Assembly (NCBI GenBank): GCA_903813345.2
Contig: CAIIXF020000011.1
Span: 25,910,166-25,970,165, forward strand
DNA from: Owenia fusiformis
Taxonomy: Eukaryota > Annelida > Polychaeta > Sabellida > Oweniidae
DNA: 60,000 nt
Reading direction: 5' to 3'
Position 1 is the stretch's first letter. The number at the start of each line of letters is the position of its first letter. This document shows positions 13,601 through 25,600 of this stretch, one piece after another. Both the position numbers and the translations under genes were made by a program. Under the pieces are notes generated by a model. It was not told where the DNA came from. It ran no database searches and saw only the letters and a program-made list of their open reading frames with translations.

Positions 13601-16600
13601 TCTCCCATTGGAGGTTATTCTCAGAGATCATGTCTATCTGAGTGTTCTCCCGTTAGAGATTCTTTGGAAATTCTTGAAGAAGAGAGCATATGCTGAAACA
13701 TTGGACTTGTGGTAATGGATAGATTATTTGTGTTCATAGTTGAAGTACAATCAGTGGTTCCTAATTAACTAAAGGAGATAGTATTACATCTAGATTCTCT
13801 TTGGTGCTGTCATTTACTAGGCAAATTATAGGAATATGTTCTATACCCTTTGCAACCTTTGATTTAATAATGACTGTATTGCAAAGATACTTCCCCTTTG
13901 ACAATACAAAGATACAATTACAACTCCGCAATAGGAAACATTTCTTCTCAAAACAATTTATGTTGCAATTAAAAATCATACAAATATTATCAATTAATAC
14001 AATAAATATATCAAAATTAAGATGAATAATGTCAACTGTTTAGAAAACTATAATGAATTTGTGTACAAAGCTATAATATATTGACAAACATGGTACAATA
14101 GTATTCTATAATAGAAAAAATCAATTTAAAAACAGAACATGTTAAGCTTCCAGTAGGTTTTGATCAATAAAATATAGATTGATTCCAGCTTATTTAATGT
14201 TCAAATTTTGTGACCACTGAATTGGAATCATTACTGGGAAAATATGATAAAATCTAACATGCAATGGTTAATTTAATTTTGGGCTTCAAGAATGACTTTT
14301 ATTGTGCAGTGATTTTCTGCATTGCATGCAAGCAACTTTTGGTGCTATCACACTTTTTCAGACTTCGAAACCTCTTATGGGGTCTTTCAGATCAAATTAA
14401 ACATGTTAATTACCCCTTAAAAGACTCTAATAACCCCTAACTTTCTATTCTTATAAAATTAGCCACACTTTCACAAATCAATTTTCCAGGGGATCTACAG
14501 CATACATATGCAATTATAACAGTTTATAATAAGCCAAAAATTTACAACAATTTCCAGAAAAAAGGTTCATAACAAAGATGCCAGTCTATTGATTTAATAA
14601 CTGAAAAGCTGTTACTTAAAACACTTGTAAAGAAAATCTGTTCAGTTTCTAGCCAAGATCAGCGTCCAAGATAAGCCAGAAATTGAGGTGAATTAAAATG
14701 AGTCCATGGATGTATAAGGATAATAAATTACCTGACACATCTTTAAAGTGTTTCAAACAACATGTGCACAAATGTGATGTTCAAAGAATGGATTTGTCAT
14801 TAATTGTGATAAAATCATTTGTTTTATTTATTATCATCACATCTTGCTCTGAGCAACATAATGACAGCTTGGTAGAACATGGTTTTGTTCATAGCTATGC
14901 AACAAAATCAAACAGGCTTAACTGATTTTCCGTCACTTTCTTTTTTTACTTGAGTAAATCCTGGCTATTGTCATCCCTCTGGTAATCAAGATAGCATTGA
15001 ATCTTTAAGTTAGTTTCCATGTCTTTCTGCAGTTTATTTTCTTCAAAACAATGTGAAGATATTATAGATAGGAGGTTTGTAATTATAAATTGATTGAAAC
15101 GAGAAGGAAATGGCTATTTTAGAAAAGTTAAAGAAACATCAGACAACCATAAATCATAAATTTTTATCTGTTTTATCTGTTCATACAACTCCACACATCT
15201 CAGAAATGTGTTTTATTTCATTTTAAGATATAAATCTCTGAATATTTATGGTACAAAAATCCACCTATACTGGGCTAAACATTATTTCTATGGCAGAAGC
15301 TAATTGAATTTTATGAAGAGCTTTGTTTTTGTTCAAAATCATAACATTATCCAATTGTTCTAAACTAATCTCTCTCACTAATGTTTATAGATATTATAAT
15401 GGTTTCTATGATTAAAACATTATTACTAGAATTAATATCCAGGTTGAGCAATTAACTCAAATTACGACACCAAAAGTTAAAATCCATTGTATAATTATCA
15501 CAACCAACATATTTTAAAATCTCACATAACCAAAAAAGTACCAAAATTGGCAACACATAAATTTAACAATCACAATTATTTCACATTATAAGTATACAAA
15601 AATAGAAAAATTCTAATTATTTCCCTTACTTTAGAAACTATAAGAATGAAATAAGATCAAAAGTAAAAATTTTATACGCAGGGTGTCTTTCAGTTAATCC
15701 AAAGGATTAATAGGTGTGATGTAGACATACATACTACAGGCATTATTAAGAATAAGCCGATATGGTATCAAGTTTCACAGAGTTTTTGTCTCAACCCGGC
15801 CACTGGAACGAGGAGAAGTGATCACATACAATGAACATATGTACCTTAGTAATAGAATCAACCTATGCTACTTGCGGTGGTCCAATTAATAAGCTGCTGG
15901 CTTTTAAACCATCAAGAAATGCTGAATACTAACACAATCGGGGGACCTTGATAAACATTAAATCATTTAATAAACTTCCAAACACCACCGTTAATCCACT
16001 GTGATTTTATAGGGGTTCTTAAAAGGTATCCGAGTCATTAACTTGAAAAATGGGTATTTATAATGTACCAGTAGTCATAATCCAATAAGGATTATAGTAT
16101 TATAAGAAAACACAAAGGGCAACATTGACAAAAACAAAAATTTTAAACAATCCTGTATAATTATATCCACAGTACTAAAAGAAGAAATTTTACTTATATT
16201 TACTAAATATGTGCAGGAAGTGCAAAGCAAAGTGTCCTGAGTAAACCCAATGTCAAATTGGTAAGAACAAAGGAACAGCAATATGAGAACAGAAAGAAAA
16301 CACCATTTTGTGATTTTAAAAGCAAATGTATCAGTGTTCAATGAAATTCATATTTCATTGAGCTTTTATGTGATTTTATAAAGCACGCTGTAACAGTATC
16401 ATAATTACTTAAAAATCTCAATATTTCACATTAATAGAGAAAAATCATTTGGCAGTTGATGAATTGCTTCACTCTACTCATATTGCATGCAGTTACACAA
16501 ACACACTACTCATGGAGGTGCAACATCATTGCACAACTAGGTCATTGCTACAACTATCTCACACCACTGTCTGCATGCAAGGTGGCATGGTGCACATCAC

Positions 16601-19600
16601 TTCTATGTTAACCAGTCATTAGTTGATCACTTTGCTAGGCAATTAACAAAGCCAAGAAGTGCACTGCAAGTCAAAATTGTAGTATACAGAACATTGCATG
16701 TGGCATGCAAATTCTACTCCTAAACATAGATTCCTGTATATTACCCGTCACCTTTACTTATAGCAACTCATGATAACTGCTTATAAACACAAACTAAATA
16801 GCTTTCTGTCACAGAACCGTCATACAATTCGTGAAAATGTTCTTTTGGCCAAGACATGAAAGGCTAGAGACAACGTTAAGGATAATATTGTGCATGATGA
16901 GTTTATATGATTATAAAATTTCTAAATAATCATATATGAATCTATGTGATTTATGGATAAAATGAAAGTAACAGTCAAAGACAGAGTGAATGAAATGGAT
17001 CTATTTTCTATCGTTCTGTGTGACTTTTGCATGTATATATTCAATATATCTGGCATTAAATGGAATACTACCTTTATTGGATTCTATATTTGGGAATGGA
17101 ATCACTCATCAACAACAATTAGCATCTTCATCGATGACTGCTTTTCTGGGAAATACAGAAACATGCTCATGTTACTACAGTAACCATAAAATGCTTATTA
17201 GTCGGATTTTGAAATTTTAAGCCATAATGTATAAATGGATCATAAATATTCTCTGAAAATCTCGTGAAAATTGGTTCATAAATGTTAAAATGGCTGATGC
17301 AGTTATCTAATCTGACATAGTTTTGGATTAGTCATCCCCAAGTAGGCCTACAACTTATGATGATATTTGCAGCAATTAGGATAACTGTTCAGTATCAATA
17401 TATATGTTGCTTGAATATTATTTATTTTAACATTATGAAAAGGATACTATGAAAAGTATTAAAGTAATGTAAAAGTGTTACCAATTTATGAACATGATGG
17501 GCCAACTATTCAGCTGAAACTACGACAAACACTGGAATCCTCAACATTGTCAGACATTGTGGTCATGAAAAAGTGTGCCTGTGACAAATTAAGACATTTT
17601 AGGTTATTTAAAGACTATCAGTTGATGATCAAGGATCAAATAAGAGTCAAAAGGGCTAAAATTTACTGAGAAGTGCGTGACTTTATGTATGAGGCCTGTT
17701 GTTCCTGATAATTGAAGGCAATCATGTTTGGTGCCATATCTGACACTCCTGTCTTCAGACTACCTAGGACCCAGTGGATGTTTCATGTCATCATTAACAA
17801 ATTATTTTGGGACATTTTAGAGTCGCCCTTTCCATAAGCAGTCATTGTAATTCCCACATGAAAAGGATCACCTACCTAAGTCTGTACTTTTGAAAGTGTG
17901 TCAATTCACTCTTCATTGTTGTGTTAATTTGTTTATATAAGAACCACAATTGCTAGATAAAAAATAAAATGCTGGCAGGAAGTAAATTTGATGTGAGGGC
18001 ATTGAAGGGACCTGTCCGCCCCTATACTTAAAGTATTAATCCAACACTATTTCGTGACAGAAAAAGTTCCATCTTATTTAAACTATTGTACTTATTTTGG
18101 AGAAATTTACCTGATCCTACTCAAACACAACAATAGGAACTTGGGGACCCACTAAATGATTAACTTCCACACGAACAAGCCACATGTTTGACTAAAGTCA
18201 GATAGAGTACCCCTGGACAAGAATTGCACTTGTCTAAGTGTTGCTTTCTGCACTGTGTAAATAAATTATGAATATATTGTTGTTTTATCAAAGAACTGGG
18301 ATTATAGATTTGTGTACACAATGTTTAGTTCGATCCTTATATTGATTTCTCAAGTACGCTTTCAATGTGTATTTGTTATTTTAGCTATTTGTATAATATA
18401 AATGAACGATGGAGACATATAATATTGATACATACAATGAACTGATCATTCAAGTGGTAGTGAATTTGTTAAAACTGGTTGCATGACAAGGCTTAACACA
18501 TCCTACTTATAAAATTAAAACCTTGTATCACTTTTGCGTGTTTCATGACATCATTGTAATTAAAATACAAATAACAATGAACACAAAAAGAATCTGATAT
18601 TGAATGTGTATGTCAGACTGACAGGTACATTATTGTATGATAATTACTTGACAAAGGATATATATAAAAGTGAAATGGAGATTTAAATAATTAAATGATG
18701 TGATTTGTAAATGGCTTTGCTATACAAAATATACATACTAGTAATGTAATTGATGTGTCGACTTTTCAATTTCTCATGATAAACATTTTTACCCATTTCC
18801 ATTAAATCTGCTGCATGCACATTTTTTCAGTTATAACACATTTCACCACAAAAGAAGACACGGTGCTTGGTGTCATAATATCCAGCATCATAAAACAGTC
18901 ACTTGCTCTTGAACATACATAAAAAGTAATATAATGATGCAAAAGTGTGACTTAAAAAGAGAGAACAAAAATTAGTAGAAAATTACAAGTTACACACACT
19001 TGGAAACTCTCGGTTCCTTGTATGACATGGGAAGTATGTGTCCTGAAGGTTGTTTTTCTCTATTATTAACCCATTATAATAAAATGAACTAATATACCAA
19101 CCATCCTATACAATACCACTTAGGTTCCAATTTCTCAGTTTCCTTTGGGCAAAGATATAATTATTGACCTGAGTATGTCATTTTGTTTTGATCTGAGCAA
19201 AAAGCGTAATAACTTTTTTCTCCAAGTGGGGGTTGTGTAGCGTCATTCCAAATATGGTGATAATCACCTAATAAGGAAAATGAGTCAAAATCCTCATTTG
19301 AAATTGTTGATGCACTCTCCCATTGGAGGTTATTCTCAGAGATCATGTCTATCTGAGTGTTCTCCCGTTAGAGATTCTTTGGAAATTCTTGAAGAAGAGA
19401 GCATATGCTGAAACATTGGACTTGTGGTAATGGATAGATTATTTGTGTTCATAGTTGAAGTACAATCAGTGGTTCCTAATTAACTAAAGGAGATAGTATT
19501 ACATCTAGATTCTCTTTGGTGCTGTCATTTACTAGGCAAATTATAGGAATATGTTCTATACCCTTTGCAACCTTTGATTTAATAATGACTGTATTGCAAA

Positions 19601-22600
19601 GATACTTCCCCTTTGACAATACAAAGATACAATTACAACTCCGCAATAGGAAACATTTCTTCTCAAAACAATTTATGTTGCAATTAAAAATCATACAAAT
19701 ATTATCAATTAATACAATAAATATATCAAAATTAAGATGAATAATGTCAACTGTTTAGAAAACTATAATGAATTTGTGTACAAAGCTATAATATATTGAC
19801 AAACATGGTACAATAGTATTCTATAATAGAAAAAATCAATTTAAAAACAGAACATGTTAAGCTTCCAGTAGGTTTTGATCAATAAAATATAGATTGATTC
19901 CAGCTTATTTAATGTTCAAATTTTGTGACCACTGAATTGGAATCATTACTGGGAAAATATGATAAAATCTAACATGCAATGGTTAATTTAATTTTGGGCT
20001 TCAAGAATGACTTTTATTGTGCAGTGATTTTCTGCATTGCATGCAAGCAACTTTTGGTGCTATCACACTTTTTCAGACTTCGAAACCTCTTATGGGGTCT
20101 TTCAGATCAAATTAAACATGTTAATTACCCCTTAAAAGACTCTAATAACCCCTAACTTTCTATTCTTATAAAATTAGCCACACTTTCACAAATCAATTTT
20201 CCAGGGGATCTACAGCATACATATGCAATTATAACAGTTTATAATAAGCCAAAAATTTACAACAATTTCCAGAAAAAAGGTTCATAACAAAGATGCCAGT
20301 CTATTGATTTAATAACTGAAAAGCTGTTACTTAAAACACTTGTAAAGAAAATCTGTTCAGTTTCTAGCCAAGATCAGCGTCCAAGATAAGCCAGAAATTG
20401 AGGTGAATTAAAATGAGTCCATGGATGTATAAGGATAATAAATTACCTGACACATCTTTAAAGTGTTTCAAACAACATGTGCACAAATGTGATGTTCAAA
20501 GAATGGATTTGTCATTAATTGTGATAAAATCATTTGTTTTATTTATTATCATCACATCTTGCTCTGAGCAACATAATGACAGCTTGGTAGAACATGGTTT
20601 TGTTCATAGCTATGCAACAAAATCAAACAGGCTTAACTGATTTTCCGTCACTTTCTTTTTTTACTTGAGTAAATCCTGGCTATTGTCATCCCTCTGGTAA
20701 TCAAGATAGCATTGAATCTTTAAGTTAGTTTCCATGTCTTTCTGCAGTTTATTTTCTTCAAAACAATGTGAAGATATTATAGATAGGAGGTTTGTAATTA
20801 TAAATTGATTGAAACGAGAAGGAAATGGCTATTTTAGAAAAGTTAAAGAAACATCAGACAACCATAAATCATAAATTTTTATCTGTTTTATCTGTTCATA
20901 CAACTCCACACATCTCAGAAATGTGTTTTATTTCATTTTAAGATATAAATCTCTGAATATTTATGGTACAAAAATCCACCTATACTGGGCTAAACATTAT
21001 TTCTATGGCAGAAGCTAATTGAATTTTATGAAGAGCTTTGTTTTTGTTCAAAATCATAACATTATCCAATTGTTCTAAACTAATCTCTCTCACTAATGTT
21101 TATAGATATTATAATGGTTTCTATGATTAAAACATTATTACTAGAATTAATATCCAGGTTGAGCAATTAACTCAAATTACGACACCAAAAGTTAAAATCC
21201 ATTGTATAATTATCACAACCAACATATTTTAAAATCTCACATAACCAAAAAAGTACCAAAATTGGCAACACATAAATTTAACAATCACAATTATTTCACA
21301 TTATAAGTATACAAAAATAGAAAAATTCTAATTATTTCCCTTACTTTAGAAACTATAAGAATGAAATAAGATCAAAAGTAAAAATTTTATACGCAGGGTG
21401 TCTTTCAGTTAATCCAAAGGATTAATAGGTGTGATGTAGACATACATACTACAGGCATTATTAAGAATAAGCCGATATGGTATCAAGTTTCACAGAGTTT
21501 TTGTCTCAACCCGGCCACTGGAACGAGGAGAAGTGATCACATACAATGAACATATGTACCTTAGTAATAGAATCAACCTATGCTACTTGCGGTGGTCCAA
21601 TTAATAAGCTGCTGGCTTTTAAACCATCAAGAAATGCTGAATACTAACACAATCGGGGGACCTTGATAAACATTAAATCATTTAATAAACTTCCAAACAC
21701 CACCGTTAATCCACTGTGATTTTATAGGGGTTCTTAAAAGGTATCCGAGTCATTAACTTGAAAAATGGGTATTTATAATGTACCAGTAGTCATAATCCAA
21801 TAAGGATTATAGTATTATAAGAAAACACAAAGGGCAACATTGACAAAAACAAAAATTTTAAACAATCCTGTATAATTATATCCACAGTACTAAAAGAAGA
21901 AATTTTACTTATATTTACTAAATATGTGCAGGAAGTGCAAAGCAAAGTGTCCTGAGTAAACCCAATGTCAAATTGGTAAGAACAAAGGAACAGCAATATG
22001 AGAACAGAAAGAAAACACCATTTTGTGATTTTAAAAGCAAATGTATCAGTGTTCAATGAAATTCATATTTCATTGAGCTTTTATGTGATTTTATAAAGCA
22101 CGCTGTAACAGTATCATAATTACTTAAAAATCTCAATATTTCACATTAATAGAGAAAAATCATTTGGCAGTTGATGAATTGCTTCACTCTACTCATATTG
22201 CATGCAGTTACACAAACACACTACTCATGGAGGTGCAACATCATTGCACAACTAGGTCATTGCTACAACTATCTCACACCACTGTCTGCATGCAAGGTGG
22301 CATGGTGCACATCACTTCTATGTTAACCAGTCATTAGTTGATCACTTTGCTAGGCAATTAACAAAGCCAAGAAGTGCACTGCAAGTCAAAATTGTAGTAT
22401 ACAGAACATTGCATGTGGCATGCAAATTCTACTCCTAAACATAGATTCCTGTATATTACCCGTCACCTTTACTTATAGCAACTCATGATAACTGCTTATA
22501 AACACAAACTAAATAGCTTTCTGTCACAGAACCGTCATACAATTCGTGAAAATGTTCTTTTGGCCAAGACATGAAAGGCTAGAGACAACGTTAAGGATAA

Positions 22601-25600
22601 TATTGTGCATGATGAGTTTATATGATTATAAAATTTCTAAATAATCATATATGAATCTATGTGATTTATGGATAAAATGAAAGTAACAGTCAAAGACAGA
22701 GTGAATGAAATGGATCTATTTTCTATCGTTCTGTGTGACTTTTGCATGTATATATTCAATATATCTGGCATTAAATGGAATACTACCTTTATTGGATTCT
22801 ATATTTGGGAATGGAATCACTCATCAACAACAATTAGCATCTTCATCGATGACTGCTTTTCTGGGAAATACAGAAACATGCTCATGTTACTACAGTAACC
22901 ATAAAATGCTTATTAGTCGGATTTTGAAATTTTAAGCCATAATGTATAAATGGATCATAAATATTCTCTGAAAATCTCGTGAAAATTGGTTCATAAATGT
23001 TAAAATGGCTGATGCAGTTATCTAATCTGACATAGTTTTGGATTAGTCATCCCCAAGTAGGCCTACAACTTATGATGATATTTGCAGCAATTAGGATAAC
23101 TGTTCAGTATCAATATATATGTTGCTTGAATATTATTTATTTTAACATTATGAAAAGGATACTATGAAAAGTATTAAAGTAATGTAAAAGTGTTACCAAT
23201 TTATGAACATGATGGGCCAACTATTCAGCTGAAACTACGACAAACACTGGAATCCTCATCATCCCTAAATTTTATAAAATAAAAAATGAAAAGATGCATC
23301 AAAACATAAAATTCATTAAAAATATCAAACAAGGAAAAATAAGAATATATATCTTATATATCATTTGATCATTTGTAAATTGAATTTGCAATACCTTAGA
23401 GTACTTTAATACAATATATACATCAATAAATATGTATCTTACCATTTATGCATTCATATAGTTTGACATCATCTAATCTTATTCCTATATTACTTCCACT
23501 GAAGGTTCCTGAAAAATCATTATTTATTTAAAATACAAAATAAGAAAATACTTCTTAATGAATGCATTATATACATGCATTATTATGCATTATAATATCT
23601 AGTAAAATAATTGAGCAATTTTGTTAAGGTAGTGAAGACTAAATTATTTAGATGTTTTAATTAGGTTCAAAAGAAGTGATTGAAAAAAGGGATAATTGAT
23701 TCTTTTAGAGTAATATTCTTACTTCCTATAGTGGCGGGTTTTCAGCTGCTGAATTTCTCCAATGATTGCTTTGGTTGGTTTGTAATGCCTTGTATTGAGA
23801 TTGGCTTAACTATGCTCTGCAGACAACAACCATCATTGGAGAGCCGGCCCGTTGAGAGGTTCACGAACAGCTTCAGTTTCTTCATTGATTCCCCGGGGTA
23901 AGATACAAAGCCTGAATGAGCATTCCTTATTGCAAATGAAATATCAAAAATGAAAAGGTGATCTTTTGTAATTAATTTATTAGTGACATTGCAGCTTTAG
24001 TAGCGCAGTAACGATGCGTAAACTACTGCCGAAGAACGCTTTATCGTAAATTTTATCCCCTGATGATCCTCGGGAGAGAGTTGCAAAGTAATTAGCCGAC
24101 AATGTTTATTAGTGAAATAAAAGTTTCTTCCCAGAAAAGTCGAGATGTGCAAGAACTTCTTATTAGAAGTTGATTGAGAATTTAGGATATAATTTACGAA
24201 TTGATTAGCAAAATTGTCGTTTTTTCTTGGTGTGTTTAGCAAATGGATAATACATCATTAGGACCTTGCATGTGAGAGTTAGGTTCATTAGGGATGATTA
24301 TTGTCAAATTTGCTAGTGCAGTGACATATATTATAGACACAAGTGGTGGAAGTCTATAATATGGTATTGCGTGCTAGAGTCTAGTCAAGCTTGAAACCAG
24401 CCTTTATATACATCACACATTGACATCACCATAGCAACCATTAAGCTAAGCTCAGTGCAACACCAAAATAACAACTTTTCTGATAGATCACATTTGTCAT
24501 TTTAAAATATTTTGAAGTAATAGGTTTTCCTTTTCATTTTGGTGAATCAAATGTAGCGTTTACCAATTTGAAATGCAACTTTTGGGTCTCGGTGACAGCC
24601 TCCGTCCCAAGCAGATTCCCATGCATTGTTAGACATGTCATAATCTGGAATCAATGTGTACGGAAAACCTGGAGAGTTAAATACCACTATTAGATTTAAT
24701 TCAAGGAAACGATACACAAAACAAGCAATTTTTTAACAATTCAACGTAATATCTACATCATTTTCGAATCTGGCTGATTCTATCCCGTCCACGTGCCGTG
24801 AATGGATTGACATATGTGGAAAGCTAATTGTTCATTAAATACCATGGGAATAATGTATTCTACCTATGTTGAAAATATCATCTCTGGCTATGGTTTCTCA
24901 ATGAATTTCCTCTCTCAAATATGAAATTGTGTCAAATATCCATGTATTTGAATAAAGTTTGGAGTTCTACATATACAACTGTTTATATGTTGTTCATAAG
25001 CTTAATTTCTTGTTCTAGAAGTATGAATTTCACTGTAGTGTTTTGAAGGCAGGCTATGGCTCTTTACATCTATTAGTATTGTCAACAACGAAAAAAGAAC
25101 AATTAGAAATATACTCTAATAGTTATGGTGTTTTACATTAGCACTGTACCACAGAATATAGATTTGATTGATACAAAAATTACGATTACTAGATCTTGCA
25201 TCATTACATCAATAGTATCTCATTCATAATCCATCAGTAACCTTCTGGAGGTGATGAAACAAAATTTGGCCAAGTGGGCAAAAAGATAGATACAGACAAT
25301 AGAAAATGTAAAAACGGGCACAAACCATTACTGTCAAAAGTGCTGGGATTCCTTTTACCCCTTTTATATATAGATTCATACTGGTATAATTTATAATAAT
25401 GGTAGATTATTATGCAGTTGGAAATAATTACCATGCTCAATTCTGGGTTTATGATCAGAGGCCGTTGCATTCATATCGCATATTGAAACAGGAAAGTGAA
25501 ATTGGTCTTGAATTCAGGGTTGAGATGCTGTTTTATTCGATAAGTGCTTTTATACAAGAAAAAGAGGGAAGTATTTTATTTCTTTCGTGTTCAAAGGAAA

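Larger units (their letters stand above)
11827..17541. repeat. 5,715-bp tandem duplication, copy 1
   Basis: The sequence starting at CAACATTGTCAGACATTG recurs exactly 5,715 bp later, and I found no mismatch in the stretches compared. All small open frames inside recur identically at +5715. The head-to-tail junction is at 17541/17542 with 2 bp (CA) of shared sequence. The whole unit lies inside AHR intron 2, so the AHR protein is not changed. Apart from weak minus-strand exon candidates (13275-13327, 13454-13552), I see only AT-rich non-coding sequence. Confidence 0.97.
17542..23256. repeat. 5,715-bp tandem duplication, copy 2
   Basis: The second head-to-tail copy. It ends at AATCCTCA (23251-23258), after which the sequence departs from copy 1. 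Complete identity means either a very recent duplication or an assembly artefact. Confidence 0.97.

Noticed and set aside
16799-16900. Minus-strand frame [16 protein letters not shown] in the duplicated unit as a further nested exon
   Set aside because: Entry phase 0 conflicts with the phase-1 pattern and the donor is unconvincing.
17475-17669. Open frame across the duplication junction
   Set aside because: Created by the head-to-tail join; no homology, and only present at that junction.
24750-24830. Minus-strand segment [19 protein letters not shown] as the exon before candidate A
   Set aside because: The only usable donor leaves phase 0, while candidate A needs phase 1; kept out of the model.
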